Positions 8,056-17,377 of a DNA stretch of 64,000 nt are shown here, in pieces. Positions within the stretch are counted from its first letter, which is position 1. Every line of letters begins with the position of its first letter. The notes beneath the pieces are model-generated. The model was not told the DNA's origin. It searched no databases and saw only the letters and a list, made by a program, of their open reading frames with translations. Made by a program: the position numbers and the translations under genes. This stretch comes from Arthrobacter sp. StoSoilB5 (lineage in GTDB: Bacteria; Actinomycetota; Actinomycetes; Actinomycetales; Micrococcaceae), in assembly GCF_019977235.1 (NCBI RefSeq), contig NZ_AP024646.1, positions 558,001-622,000 on the forward strand, given 5' to 3'.

Positions 8056-9483
8056 ATGAAATCGATGCTCCGCTCCCGCCTCTTCGAGATAGAACAAGAA
8101 TCCATCGCACCCATTCCGCCCGAAGCCCGGCACGGACGCTCCCGGGAACTTTTCACCATTTGGTTCGGAATGAACATGACCCCACTGACCGTGGTCACCG
8201 GCGCGACCGCCACTACGCTCCTTGGCCTGCCGATGCTCAGCTCCGTCATCGCGATCCTCATCGGCCACGCGCTCGGTGGAATCGGAATGGCACTGCACGC
8301 GGCCCAAGGGCCTCAGCTCGGAGTCCCTCAGATGCTGCAGGCCCGCGGCCAGTTCGGTTCACGGGGTGCAAGCTTGATCGTTGCCGTGGCGATCCTGATG
8401 TTCGTGGGCTACTTTTCCTCGAACCTGATCGTTTCGTCGGATTCGATCACCGCTCTCCTGCCGGAGGCCAACGGAACAGCAATGATCATCGGCTGCGCTG
8501 TCCTCAGCTTCGTCATCGCGGCGTTCGGCTACAACCTGGTGCGGAAAGTGACCGCCATGGGGGCCTACGTGGTTGGCGCCCTGGTGCTGGTTTCCTTCGC
8601 AGCCCTGCTTGCCAGCGGGGACTTCTGGGCCCAACTGAACCACGGCGAATTCACGTGGACCGGTTTCCTCGCCATGCTGGCCATCGGCATCGTGTGGCAG
8701 CTGACCTACGCTCCCTACGTTTCGGACTACTCCCGGTACATGCCGGCCAAGTCCGGAACCAAGGGAGCCTTCTGGGGTACCTATCTGGGCTGTGTGCTGT
8801 CCAGCGCGCTGCTGATGGTCCTGGGCTCTGGTATTGGAATTGCCGTAGCCGGCGTGGACACGATGACCGGGCTTCACGGCATGCTCGGGCCTGGACTCGG
8901 TGCCGCCGTTTTGGTGGGCTTCGCGCTCGTAGCTGCCGCGGGAAACTCCGTGAACGCGTATTGCAGTGCTCTGTGTGCCCTGACACTGGTGGAAACGTTC
9001 TTCAGCGGATGGCGCCCCGGTGCGAAAGCCCGGCTCGTGACGTCAATGGTGCTGCACGTCCTCGGCGTGACCTTGGCACTGGCCGCGGCAACCAGCTTCG
9101 CATCCTCCTACTTCAGCTTCCTCAGCGTGCTGCTCTACGTGCTCATCCCGTGGTCCGCGGTGAACCTGGTGGACTACTACGTCATCCGGCACGGCTCGTA
9201 CGCCGTGGACGAGTTCTACGCTGCCGACGGTGGCCGCTATGGGCGCTGGAATGCCGGTTCCCTGGTCGTCTTCGCCATTGGCGTCCTCGCGCAGATCCCC
9301 TTTATGGCAACTCCCTTCTATACAGGAGCGGCGGCTGAAGCCATGGGCGGGATCGACATCGCCTGGCTGGTTGGCCTCGGCGTCAGCGCGCTGGCGTATA
9401 TCGTGATCGCCCGCACCGCCCCGGCGTTGGTGCGCCTGGGTGCTGACCACGGCACCATTGAAGCCCAGCTCCTTGGAAAGTAG
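8056..9483 (+). CDS. NCS1 family nucleobase/cytosine-type permease
   Basis: A 475-residue membrane transporter of the nucleobase:cation symporter-1 family (purine-cytosine permease group). Family signs are the N-terminal FTIWFGMNMTPLTVVTGA, the YAPYVSDYSRYMP motif near residue 220 and about twelve membrane segments. It is followed after four bases by an amidohydrolase gene, so it may import the compound that enzyme hydrolyses. A nucleobase, hydantoin-like or other small heterocyclic substrate is plausible. Confidence 0.9.
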   Translation: MKSMLRSRLFEIEQESIAPIPPEARHGRSRELFTIWFGMNMTPLTVVTGATATTLLGLPMLSSVIAILIGHALGGIGMALHAAQGPQLGVPQMLQARGQFGSRGASLIVAVAILMFVGYFSSNLIVSSDSITALLPEANGTAMIIGCAVLSFVIAAFGYNLVRKVTAMGAYVVGALVLVSFAALLASGDFWAQLNHGEFTWTGFLAMLAIGIVWQLTYAPYVSDYSRYMPAKSGTKGAFWGTYLGCVLSSALLMVLGSGIGIAVAGVDTMTGLHGMLGPGLGAAVLVGFALVAAAGNSVNAYCSALCALTLVETFFSGWRPGAKARLVTSMVLHVLGVTLALAAATSFASSYFSFLSVLLYVLIPWSAVNLVDYYVIRHGSYAVDEFYAADGGRYGRWNAGSLVVFAIGVLAQIPFMATPFYTGAAAEAMGGIDIAWLVGLGVSALAYIVIARTAPALVRLGADHGTIEAQLLGK

Positions 9484-9487
9484 AGAA

Positions 9488-11161
9488 ATGACGCACGCAG
9501 ACTGGATTTTCAGCGGTGGCCCGGTCCACACCATGGACCCCGCCAACCCGCGCACCGACGCCGTTGCGGTAGCCAACGGGAAGATCGTGGCCCTCGGCGC
9601 CGATGCCGCGCACTGGCGCGGACCGGCAACCGAGCTCGTCACCCTTGAAGGCAAAGCGCTGCTTCCGGGCTTTCAGGACGCTCACGTCCACCCGCTCGCG
9701 GGCGGACTGCAGATGCTCGGGTGCGATCTCTCAGGCGTCCATTCCGTTGCCGAATACCGGTCGCTGATCGCCCACCATGCCCAAGCCCACCCTGCCGCAG
9801 AGTGGATCCAGGGCGCGGGCTGGTACGGAGACGTTTTCGACGGCGGCTTCCCGCACCGCGCGCTGCTGGACGAATTGGTCCCTGACCGGCCTGTTTTCCT
9901 GATCAGCCATGACGGCCACGGCGCCTGGGTGAACTCCCGTGCCCTCGAGCTTGCCGGCATCACGGATGACACCCCCAACCCGGACGGCGGCATCATTGCA
10001 CGCGATGGTTCGGGCAGTGCCACGGGCATGCTGATTGAACACGCGGCCGACCTCGTGTCCGCCCTGATTCCGGACCCGGACCAACAGCACGTCCGCCGGG
10101 CCCTCCTCACCGCCCAGGCGTATCTGCACTCACTGGGCGTCACCGCCTGGCAGGACGCCGCCGTCGGAAATGCCCTGGGCATGCCCGATTCTTACGAGCA
10201 CTACCTGGCCTTGGAATCGGAAGGTCTACTCACCGCCACGGTAACCGGGGCGCTCTGGTGGCAACGGGACCGTGGGCTGGAGCAGCTCCATTTGTTCAAG
10301 GAACGCCGGGCCAAAGCACAGGGACGCTTCCGAGCCACGGCCGTGAAGATCATGGTGGACGGCGTGTGCGAAAACCTCACGGCGGCCCTGACCCGACCTT
10401 ACAAAGGACATCCCCATGAAGTGGGCATGAGCCTGATCGAACCGGAGGAGCTGGCCCGCATCACGCGCGCCGTGGACACGGAGGGCTTCGACCTGCACCT
10501 GCACGCAGTGGGCGACCAAGCGCTGCGGGACTGCGTCAACGCACTCGAGCTGCCCCGCCGCGAAGGGTGGGACCCCCGCCACCAGATCGCGCACCTGGAC
10601 CTGGTGGACCCCGCAGACGTCGCCCGCTTCGCCGCCACAGGGGCCATCGCGAATATCCAACCGCTATGGGCGCGGCAGGATCCGGTGCTCGTCGAAACCA
10701 AGCTTCCCTACCTCGACGAAGCCCACCAAAAGGTGCACTTTGCCTTCGAGACGTTGCGCCGCGCCGGCGTCGAACTGGCGATCGGCAGTGACTGGCCCGT
10801 GTCCAGTCCGGACCCGCTGTGGGGCATCCATACAGCGGTGAACCGCACGGCTCCGTCGGCAGATCCCCATGCCCGCGACCGCCGCTCGCAAACCGAACCG
10901 CTGTTGCCAGCCGAAGCCATTACTCTCGGCGCTGCGCTCGCGGCCCATACCACCGGAGCCGCGCGCGCCAATCGACTCGACGCAGAACGTGGAGCCATTC
11001 GGGTGGGCATGACCGCTGACCTGGTGGTCCTCGACGCCGATCCTCTTGCCGCCGAAGCCACGGCACTGGGCGAAATCGGCGTCGAACACACCTTTGCTGG
11101 AGACCAGCATGTCTACAGCCGCGTCCGCAACGGCGCTCTTCCCACCCTTCTTGCGCAGTAG
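9488..11161 (+). CDS. YtcJ-type metal-dependent amidohydrolase
   Basis: A 557-residue protein of the amidohydrolase superfamily, YtcJ/amidohydrolase_3 group. It shows DAHVHP (His66 and His68, metal ligands), LHLHAVGDQALR near 335, HQIAHLD near 365 and GSDWPVSSPDPLW near 435. Start ATG 9488 follows GGAAAG and lies only four bases after the NCS1 permease stop, indicating an operon. The family attacks N-substituted amides, formamides and cyclic compounds; the substrate here is unknown and probably enters through the neighbouring permease. Confidence 0.88.
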   Translation: MTHADWIFSGGPVHTMDPANPRTDAVAVANGKIVALGADAAHWRGPATELVTLEGKALLPGFQDAHVHPLAGGLQMLGCDLSGVHSVAEYRSLIAHHAQAHPAAEWIQGAGWYGDVFDGGFPHRALLDELVPDRPVFLISHDGHGAWVNSRALELAGITDDTPNPDGGIIARDGSGSATGMLIEHAADLVSALIPDPDQQHVRRALLTAQAYLHSLGVTAWQDAAVGNALGMPDSYEHYLALESEGLLTATVTGALWWQRDRGLEQLHLFKERRAKAQGRFRATAVKIMVDGVCENLTAALTRPYKGHPHEVGMSLIEPEELARITRAVDTEGFDLHLHAVGDQALRDCVNALELPRREGWDPRHQIAHLDLVDPADVARFAATGAIANIQPLWARQDPVLVETKLPYLDEAHQKVHFAFETLRRAGVELAIGSDWPVSSPDPLWGIHTAVNRTAPSADPHARDRRSQTEPLLPAEAITLGAALAAHTTGAARANRLDAERGAIRVGMTADLVVLDADPLAAEATALGEIGVEHTFAGDQHVYSRVRNGALPTLLAQ

Positions 11162-11190
11162 CAAACTTAAGCAGCAGCAAAGGACCGATC

Positions 11191-12714
11191 ATGGATCAGC
11201 CAGTATCCTCAACGCACTTGGGCCAAACTCAATTAGCCCAAGAGCAAAGCAACCATCTGCAGAAATCCCTGGGCCGCTTCGACATCCTTTTGTTGGTTGT
11301 CGCGGCCGTCATCTCCGTTGAGGTCCTGGGGCAGGTCTCGGGCTTCGGCGGAGAAACCTTCACCTGGACCCTCATCCTAGCCATCACGTTCATGGTCCCC
11401 TACGGCCTGATCTTCGCCGAGACGGGCGGTGCCTTCACCGAAGAAGGCGGCGTTTACGTCTGGACCAAGATGGCCTATGGCCGCGTGGTTGCAGCCATCA
11501 CGTCACTGTTCACCTGGGTGACGCAGCCGGTCTGGGTGGGAGGCGCCATGGCCTTCGTGGCCGTCGAAACGTGGTCCGAGTATGTGGGCCACGTGGAGGC
11601 CGGCAGCGTCAGCGACTACATTTTCAAGCTCGTCTTCATCTGGATCACGGTGACCTCGGCCATCGTCAGCCTGAAGCACGGCAAGTGGCTGCCCTCATTG
11701 GGTGCCATCCTGAAGGTGGCTTTCCTGACCTTCTTCATTATCGTCACCCTGATCTTCGGGCTGCAGCACGGCTTCAACGGCCTGGACCTGGGCTTCTTCT
11801 CACCCACGCTTGCAGGCTTCCTCGGTGTCACGCCGCTGCTGCTGTTCTCTTTCCTTGGTTTTGAATCCGGCAATAGCGCCGCCGGTGAGATGAAGAACCC
11901 GGCCAAGGACGTTCCCATCTCGGTGGCCCGTTCATCGATGATCGCTGCAGCGAGCTACCTGCTCCCGATCCTTGCCATCCTGCTGGTGGTGCCGCTGGAC
12001 CAGATCACGGGCATCGGCGGGCTCTTTGGCGCCGTGTCCACGGTCTACGCAGTCTTTGGTCCGGCTGCCGAGGTCATGTTGTCCATTTCCGCGATCGTTT
12101 TCTGCTTCATCCTGGTCTCCCAGGGTGCCGCATGGATGATCATCAGCGACCGCATGCAGGCCATGGCCGCGGCAGATGGATCCTTCTTCGGCGGATTCTT
12201 TGGCCGCTTCCATCCCAAGCTGGGCACGCCGATCCGCGTCAACACGCTCTCCGGAGTGGTGGCGACACTGTTCATGCTCGCGGCCATGCAGCTCAGCGGC
12301 ACCAGCAGCGCGCTGTTTGGAGTGGTCCTCTCCATCGCCATCTCGACGTTCCTGCTCAGCTATCTGTTGGCCATCCCGGCGGCGGTGAAGCTCCGTAGCA
12401 AGTACCCCTATGTTGACCGGCCCTTCAAGGTTCCGGTCTCCGACACCGGCTTCCGCATCCTCGGTTACATCTGCTTCGTGTGGATCCTGGTCGGCTCGTG
12501 GGTGGCCATCTTCCCGGGAACCCTGGACGTGCTACTTGGCCTGGAGTACGACTTCGAGGGAACGTGGGGCGTCTCCCAATTCACGTTCGAGGCCTTCGCC
12601 CTTGGCACTCTCGGTTGCATCCTGGCGCTGGGACTGGTGGGCTATGCCCGCGGCAAGAAGGTCAGGGACGCGGTGGCGCCTGTCAGCGAGACCGCGGAGT
12701 TGGTCAGCGACTAG
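11191..12714 (+). CDS. APC superfamily amino acid/amine permease
   Basis: A 507-residue transporter of the amino acid-polyamine-organocation superfamily, similar in layout to glutamate/GABA antiporters. It has about twelve membrane segments. The first begins near residue 28 (RFDILLLVVAAVISVEVLG), followed by FAETGGAFTEEGGVYVW, the conserved inward-facing region. Start ATG 11191 has AAGGA seven bases upstream. It ends the plus-strand series begun by the amine-related genes and is followed by a strong bidirectional terminator. It probably imports an amine or amino acid used by this region. Confidence 0.88.
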   Translation: MDQPVSSTHLGQTQLAQEQSNHLQKSLGRFDILLLVVAAVISVEVLGQVSGFGGETFTWTLILAITFMVPYGLIFAETGGAFTEEGGVYVWTKMAYGRVVAAITSLFTWVTQPVWVGGAMAFVAVETWSEYVGHVEAGSVSDYIFKLVFIWITVTSAIVSLKHGKWLPSLGAILKVAFLTFFIIVTLIFGLQHGFNGLDLGFFSPTLAGFLGVTPLLLFSFLGFESGNSAAGEMKNPAKDVPISVARSSMIAAASYLLPILAILLVVPLDQITGIGGLFGAVSTVYAVFGPAAEVMLSISAIVFCFILVSQGAAWMIISDRMQAMAAADGSFFGGFFGRFHPKLGTPIRVNTLSGVVATLFMLAAMQLSGTSSALFGVVLSIAISTFLLSYLLAIPAAVKLRSKYPYVDRPFKVPVSDTGFRILGYICFVWILVGSWVAIFPGTLDVLLGLEYDFEGTWGVSQFTFEAFALGTLGCILALGLVGYARGKKVRDAVAPVSETAELVSD

Positions 12715-12727
12715 CCCCGCATTACGC

Positions 12728-12768
12728 ACGACGGCGGCGGGTCACTTCAGGTGACCCGCCGCCGTCGT
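12728..12768. terminator. Bidirectional terminator hairpin (ACGACGGC family)
   Basis: A perfect 18-base stem: arms 12728-12745 and 12751-12768 with a 5-base loop (ttcag). It lies between the convergent APC permease and MFS genes. The outer stem begins ACGACGGCGGCGGG, a sequence shared with hairpins at 14320 and 29404. Confidence 0.85.
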
Positions 12769-12771
12769 AAG

Positions 12772-14121
12772 TCAGCGGGCCTCGAGGTCCTCGAGCGTCT
12801 TTCCCCTGGTGTCGGAGGACAGGAGGGTCGCCAGCGCCGAGACAAGGCAGATGCCCAGCGTGGTCAGGCCGATGACCACGGGGATGTTCTCTGATCCGGG
12901 GGGAGCCATTGCCGTGAACAAGCTCGGGAAGAACGATGCGATCATGAGGCCGATGTTCTGTGAGACGGCGAAACCTGTGACCCGCATCCGCATGGGGAAC
13001 TGCTCCTGGAAGAACGTAGCGAAGGTGGAGTTCCACATTTGGAAGAGGATGCCTTGCACGATCACAACGCAGAGGAAGATCAGTGGCAAGCTGCCTTGTT
13101 CGATCGCCCAGAGGTAGCCCGTGGTCAGCAAGCCGCCGGCAACACCGCCTGCAACCATGAGCGTTCGCCGGCCAATCCGGTCTGACAGTGCCCCGAAAAC
13201 CGGGATCGTCACCACTGCGGCGACGTTTGCTGCCATGGTCACCCAGAGGAACTCGCTGCTTGAGAAGCCATTGCCATAGCTCTTTTGGGTCGCGAACGAT
13301 ACGCCGAAGATCAGGGTGGCCATGCCGATGACGTTCGTGAACGTCATCGCAACGCAGCGGACCAGGACCCACGGGTGGGTGCGCAGGAGGTCTGCGAGCG
13401 GGAACCTGCGCTTGGTGCTGGCCTCTTCCGATTGAGCCAGGTATGCCGGAGGCTCCTGCACGCGGCGGCGAATGATGTATCCGGCCAAAATCACGAGGGC
13501 GCTGAGCAGGAACGGGAGCCGCCAACCCCAGGAGTGAAACTGATCATCCGGCAGGAGGGCGGCGAGCGGAATGAGGACAGCCGTGGCGAGGATGGAGCCG
13601 ACCTGCGTGCCTTGAAGGCTGAAGCTAGCGAAGAAGCCGCGCCTGGAATCGGGGGAGTGCTCCACGATCATCGCGCTGGCACCGCCGAGCTCGCCCGCAA
13701 CGGCGAACCCTTGGATCAACCGGAGGATCACCAGGAGGACGGGAGCGAGAAGCCCCACTTGCCCGTATGTTGGCAGGAGCCCCACGGCGAAGGTAGCGAA
13801 CCCCATGAGCAGCATCGCGAAGACGAGGACCTTTTTGCGGCCATGCCGGTCACCGTAAGCCCCCAGAACCACTGCGCCAAGAGGGCGGGAGACGTATCCC
13901 ACGGCATAGGTGGCCAAAGATGCGATGATACCGACCGTCGGATTCTCGGTGGGGAAGAAGATGGTGGGGAAAAGCAACGTCGCAGCCAGAGAGTACAGCG
14001 CGAAGTCGTAATACTCCAACGCGCTTCCGATCCAGCCGCTCATTGCGGCTTTCTTCGGATCCTTCCGGCCGATGGTCTCGTCCTGGGTGGAGTGGGTATC
14101 CCTCCGGTGCGTGACGGTCAT
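12772..14121 (-). CDS. MFS transporter, metabolite:H+ symporter type
   Basis: A 449-residue major facilitator of the metabolite:H+ symporter family (ShiA, ProP and KgtP relatives). Near the N terminus it has GWIGSALEYYDFALYS, then GRPLGAVVLGAYGDRHGRKK-like loop 2-3 sequence, and twelve predicted spans. ATG 14121 is chosen because AGGAG stands seven bases upstream; an in-frame start at 14196 adds 25 residues not typical of the family. It carries an organic acid or zwitterion. No enzyme is directly linked to it. Confidence 0.9.
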   Translation of the reverse strand: MTVTHRRDTHSTQDETIGRKDPKKAAMSGWIGSALEYYDFALYSLAATLLFPTIFFPTENPTVGIIASLATYAVGYVSRPLGAVVLGAYGDRHGRKKVLVFAMLLMGFATFAVGLLPTYGQVGLLAPVLLVILRLIQGFAVAGELGGASAMIVEHSPDSRRGFFASFSLQGTQVGSILATAVLIPLAALLPDDQFHSWGWRLPFLLSALVILAGYIIRRRVQEPPAYLAQSEEASTKRRFPLADLLRTHPWVLVRCVAMTFTNVIGMATLIFGVSFATQKSYGNGFSSSEFLWVTMAANVAAVVTIPVFGALSDRIGRRTLMVAGGVAGGLLTTGYLWAIEQGSLPLIFLCVVIVQGILFQMWNSTFATFFQEQFPMRMRVTGFAVSQNIGLMIASFFPSLFTAMAPPGSENIPVVIGLTTLGICLVSALATLLSSDTRGKTLEDLEAR

Positions 14122-14221
14122 TCGCTGAACTCCTGTGGCGTCGTTGGCAAGGAACAAAAACTCTTCCAATCCAGGACTGAACAATGCGGTGCTCATTCAG
14201 CATGAGGAAGGTTACATGTGG

Positions 14222-14245
14222 ATCGATTCTCTCTTGAATCGATTC
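14222..14245. promoter_or_regulatory. Dyads upstream of MFS gene
   Basis: ATCGATTC (14222-14229) and GAATCGAT (14236-14243) form a perfect inverted repeat with a 6-base spacer, and GAATCGATTC (14236-14245) is itself a palindrome. They lie about 100 bases upstream of the MFS start (minus strand) and are a likely operator. The regulator is unknown. Confidence 0.4.
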
Positions 14246-14319
14246 ATTAATCATACGATGTGACCTGCGATACGTCAAAGGTCGCTGTGGAGGGATAGTC
14301 GGGCAGCCCGGAGAAACGC

Positions 14320-14394
14320 ACGACGGCGGCAGGTCGCCACGGTGCCCGACGAACCGTTAGTTCATCGGAACCGAAGGCGACCAGCCGCCGTCGT
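14320..14394 (-). terminator. Long hairpin after fructokinase gene (ACGACGGC family)
   Basis: Arms 14320-14338 and 14376-14394 pair at 18 of 19 positions around a 37-base loop. The stem begins ACGACGGCGGC, as at 12728. It follows the kinase stop codon on the minus strand and ends the sugar transport operon. The rest of the 14.12-14.44 kb gap holds only the dyads at 14222. Confidence 0.6.
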
Positions 14395-14443
14395 TATTTG
14401 GCCGTTTGTTCAGGAAGTCAGGCCATCAGGAGAAAGACCTTGG

Positions 14444-15403
14444 TTACGGCGCAACGGGAAGGCTGGCGCTGAGGGACATGCCCAGCCGTGCCTGCAGTTC
14501 TGAAACGGTGGGTGGGTTGGCGCCGGAGCGGCTGACCGTGATTGCTGCGGCCATGGAGGCAGTTTTTCCGATGTTTTCCAGTGTTTCCGGGGCAAATCCT
14601 TCTTCGCCCTCTGCCAAAAGGCCGAAGATGAGGGCGGCCATGTAGGAGTCGCCGGCGCCGATGGTGTCTGCTACGTGGGTTTTCACGGAGGGGATGTTGA
14701 GCTTGGAGCTTTGGGTGGCGAGGAGGGCGTCGTCTGCGCCCATGGTGATGACGGCCAGGCGTGCCCCCTGCGCGAGCAGGTGGGACGTGACCTCGTCCGG
14801 AGACGCCGTCGGGTAGAGCCAGTGGGCATCTTCGTCGCTGAGTTTGACGACGTCGGTGAGCGGGAGCAGGTCCTCGAAGATGCTCTTTGCCTGGGCATGG
14901 CTGCCAAGGAGGGCGGGGCGGATGTTGGGGTCGTAGGTGACCAGGCATGACTTGTGGCTTTGCTCGAGAAGGGAGCGTACGGTGGTGGCTCCCGGGGCGA
15001 GGAATGTGGCGATGGATCCGGTGTGCAGGACTTTCGGGATCATGGCAGGCGCTACCGGTGCAAGTTCCCAGGCGATGTCGAACTCGTAGTTGGCCGAGCC
15101 GTCTGCGGCCAGGGTGGCAGTTGCGGTGGCGGTGTGTTCGAGGGATGTTGATCCCGGTAGAAGCCGGACGCCTGCGCTCTGGAGGTGGTTGGTGATGGCG
15201 GTGCCGTGGTCGTCTTCGCCGATTGCTGTGAGCAGCCCTGTGGATACGCCGAGCCGGCCAAGGCCATAGGCCACGTTCGCGGGGGATCCTCCTGGGTAGC
15301 TGATGGTTCCTTCGGGGGTGTTAACGATGTCGATCAGGGCTTCGCCGATAACAACAACATCCAGCTGGTCGTGGGCGGAGGTGCCGGGGGGAGGCTTGTG
15401 CAT
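14444..15403 (-). CDS. frcK: PfkB-family carbohydrate kinase (fructokinase)
   Basis: A 319-residue ribokinase/PfkB kinase, expected to phosphorylate the imported sugar with ATP. It carries the N-terminal VVVIGEALIDIV, GGSPANVAYGLGRLG near 45 and the C-terminal DTIGAGDSYMAAL with the GAGD catalytic Asp. ATG 15403 fits the family; a longer frame from 15538 adds unrelated residues. The order SBP, permease, ATPase, kinase matches the frcBCAK fructose operon of rhizobia, which supports fructokinase. Another sugar kinase of this family cannot be excluded. Confidence 0.85.
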   Translation of the reverse strand: MHKPPPGTSAHDQLDVVVIGEALIDIVNTPEGTISYPGGSPANVAYGLGRLGVSTGLLTAIGEDDHGTAITNHLQSAGVRLLPGSTSLEHTATATATLAADGSANYEFDIAWELAPVAPAMIPKVLHTGSIATFLAPGATTVRSLLEQSHKSCLVTYDPNIRPALLGSHAQAKSIFEDLLPLTDVVKLSDEDAHWLYPTASPDEVTSHLLAQGARLAVITMGADDALLATQSSKLNIPSVKTHVADTIGAGDSYMAALIFGLLAEGEEGFAPETLENIGKTASMAAAITVSRSGANPPTVSELQARLGMSLSASLPVAP

Positions 15404-15446
15404 CTCGGTTCTTTCGTCGGTACCGGCTGGAGGGCCGGGTGTGGAT

Positions 15447-15480
15447 CCGTCCGCGGACCTGTGGGCAGGTCCGCGGACGG
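15447..15480 (-). terminator. Intercistronic hairpin between frcA and frcK
   Basis: A perfect 15-base stem (CCGTCCGCGGACCTG, 15447-15461, with its complement at 15466-15480) and a tggg loop. It lies in the 118-base gap between the ATPase and kinase genes. With no U-run it may partly stop transcription or protect the upstream mRNA from 3' decay. Confidence 0.6.
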
Positions 15481-15521
15481 AGAAGGGGGTTCCGTTTGGC
15501 ACGGATTGTGCGGTGTGGCCG

Positions 15522-16316
15522 TCAGGCTTTGGCGGCACCTGTCATGATGGCGACGGCGTCGGTCATGGTGTGGGATTGCGGGGTGATGGTGGCCGCGCAT
15601 TTGCCCAGGCGCTGGATGTGGATGCGGTCTGCGACGTCGAACACGTGGGGCATGTTGTGGCTGATCAGGATGACAGGCAGGCCGCGATCACGAAGGTCCC
15701 GGACCAGCTGCAGTACCTGGTTCGATTCCCGAACGCCCAGTGCAGCTGTCGGTTCGTCAAGGACAACCACCTTGGATCCGAATGCCGCGGCGCGGGCGAC
15801 GGCGACGGCTTGGCGCTGGCCGCCGGAAAGGTTCTCCACCGGTACGGTGACGTCCTGAAGGGTGGAGATGCCCAGCCGGGTCAGCTCTTCCTTGGCCTTC
15901 TTGCGCATGCCTTTGGTGTCGAGGATCCGGAACAGGCTCCCCAGGGGCCCGGGGAGACGCTCTTCACGGCCGAGGAACAGGTTGGACGCGACATCGAGGG
16001 CCGGTGAGACGGCCAGGTTTTGGTAAACCGTTTCGATGCCGTGGACCCGGGCGTCCTGTGGCCGTTTGAAGTGCACCTGCTGGCCGGAGACGTAGAGCTC
16101 TCCTGTGTCGGGAACTTCGGCGCCGGTGAGGCATTTGATGAGCGTGGACTTACCGGCACCGTTATCGCCGATGATGGCCAGGACTTCGCCGGGGTAGAGG
16201 TCAAGGTTGACGCCGTCGAGGCCAACCACCCGGCCGAAGGTCTTCACGAGGTTCCTGGCTTTAAGGATGGGCTCGCGGGTCTCTGTCTGTGAGGCTGCAA
16301 ATTCAGTCATGGTCAT
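15522..16316 (-). CDS. frcA: Sugar ABC transporter ATPase (FrcA-like)
   Basis: A 264-residue ATPase with one ABC cassette, as in FrcA, rather than the double cassette of RbsA. It has Walker A GDNGAGKST near 50-58, signature LSGGQRQAVAVARA near 155, Walker B VVVLDEPTAALG near 175, and the switch His in LISHNMPHV. Start ATG 16316 overlaps the permease stop by four bases (ATGA) and follows AAAGGT. It energises uptake through the permease FrcC. Confidence 0.9.
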   Translation of the reverse strand: MTMTEFAASQTETREPILKARNLVKTFGRVVGLDGVNLDLYPGEVLAIIGDNGAGKSTLIKCLTGAEVPDTGELYVSGQQVHFKRPQDARVHGIETVYQNLAVSPALDVASNLFLGREERLPGPLGSLFRILDTKGMRKKAKEELTRLGISTLQDVTVPVENLSGGQRQAVAVARAAAFGSKVVVLDEPTAALGVRESNQVLQLVRDLRDRGLPVILISHNMPHVFDVADRIHIQRLGKCAATITPQSHTMTDAVAIMTGAAKA

Positions 16317-17359
16317 GACTTGACCTTTCGGATCCACTGATCGACGGACACGGCAATGATGATCAGGATGCCCACCGCGAGGGTCTGGTAGAGGACGTCC
16401 AGGCCGGCCAGGGAGAGTCCGTTGCGGAAGACACCGACGATCAGCGCTCCGAGCAAGGAACCCCAGATGGAGCCGCGGCCACCGAAGAGGCTGGTTCCGC
16501 CAATCACGACGGCGGTGATGGAGTCCAGGTTCAGGTCGACGCCGGCGTTGGGGCTTGCGGCGTTGGTACGGCCGATCTGGATCCATGCGCCAACAGCAAG
16601 GACTGCACCTGCGGCAAGGTAGACACTCATCAGGACGCGGTTGACGGGAATACCGGCCAGGCGGGCCGCTTCCTTGTCATCGCCCACGGCGTAGACGTGC
16701 CGTCCCCAGGCGGTCTTGCCGAGGATGAAGGCGACGGCGATGTAGAGCAGGAGCATCATCACGACGCCGGTGGAGATACGGACCGGGCCGATCGGGAAGG
16801 TGCTTCCCAGCCAGGTGAGCACGCCGGGCATGGCGGACCCGCGGACGGTGCTGCCGCCGGAGTAGAGCAGGGTCAGGGCGATGAAGATGTTCAGGGTTCC
16901 AAGCGTGACGATGAACGGTGGTAGCCGGAAACGTGTCACGAGGAAACCGTTCAGTGCACCTGACGCAAGTCCCACGATCAAACCGGCGATGAGTGCCAGC
17001 GGGCCGGGGACACCACTGCCGACAGCCATCTGGGCGATCACCATCGAGGACAGGATCATGACTGCGCCGACGGAGAGGTCGATGCCGGCGGTCAGGATGA
17101 TGAGGGTTTGGGCAATGGCCAGGGTTCCGACGACGGCGACCTGCTGGGTGATCAGGGAGAGGTTCTCCACCCGCAGGAAGCGGTCGTTGAGGAGTCCGAA
17201 GACCACCACCGCGATCAGCAGGACAATGGCCGGGCTGAGGGCGGGGTAGCGGTGGAGAACGTTGCGGATTCTGCTGAGGGGTGTTTGGCGGTCGAGGAAT
17301 TCCTCGGCCAGGTCAGCGTGCCCGGCGCTCGGGGGGCCGGCGGTTTGTTGCTGGGTCAC
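16313..17359 (-). CDS. frcC: Sugar ABC transporter permease (FrcC-like)
   Basis: A 348-residue permease of the ribose/fructose/xylose BPD_transp_2 family with about ten membrane segments. Diagnostic stretches are LIILTAGIDLSVGAVMILSS near residues 85-105 and GRHVYAVGDDKEAARLAGI near 215-235. It starts at GTG 17359 with AGGAG nine bases upstream and lies 18 bases after the binding protein gene. The partner ATPase overlaps its 3' end. Confidence 0.9.
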   Translation of the reverse strand: MTQQQTAGPPSAGHADLAEEFLDRQTPLSRIRNVLHRYPALSPAIVLLIAVVVFGLLNDRFLRVENLSLITQQVAVVGTLAIAQTLIILTAGIDLSVGAVMILSSMVIAQMAVGSGVPGPLALIAGLIVGLASGALNGFLVTRFRLPPFIVTLGTLNIFIALTLLYSGGSTVRGSAMPGVLTWLGSTFPIGPVRISTGVVMMLLLYIAVAFILGKTAWGRHVYAVGDDKEAARLAGIPVNRVLMSVYLAAGAVLAVGAWIQIGRTNAASPNAGVDLNLDSITAVVIGGTSLFGGRGSIWGSLLGALIVGVFRNGLSLAGLDVLYQTLAVGILIIIAVSVDQWIRKVKS

Positions 17360-17377
17360 TTTAGGTTGCTCCTGAAC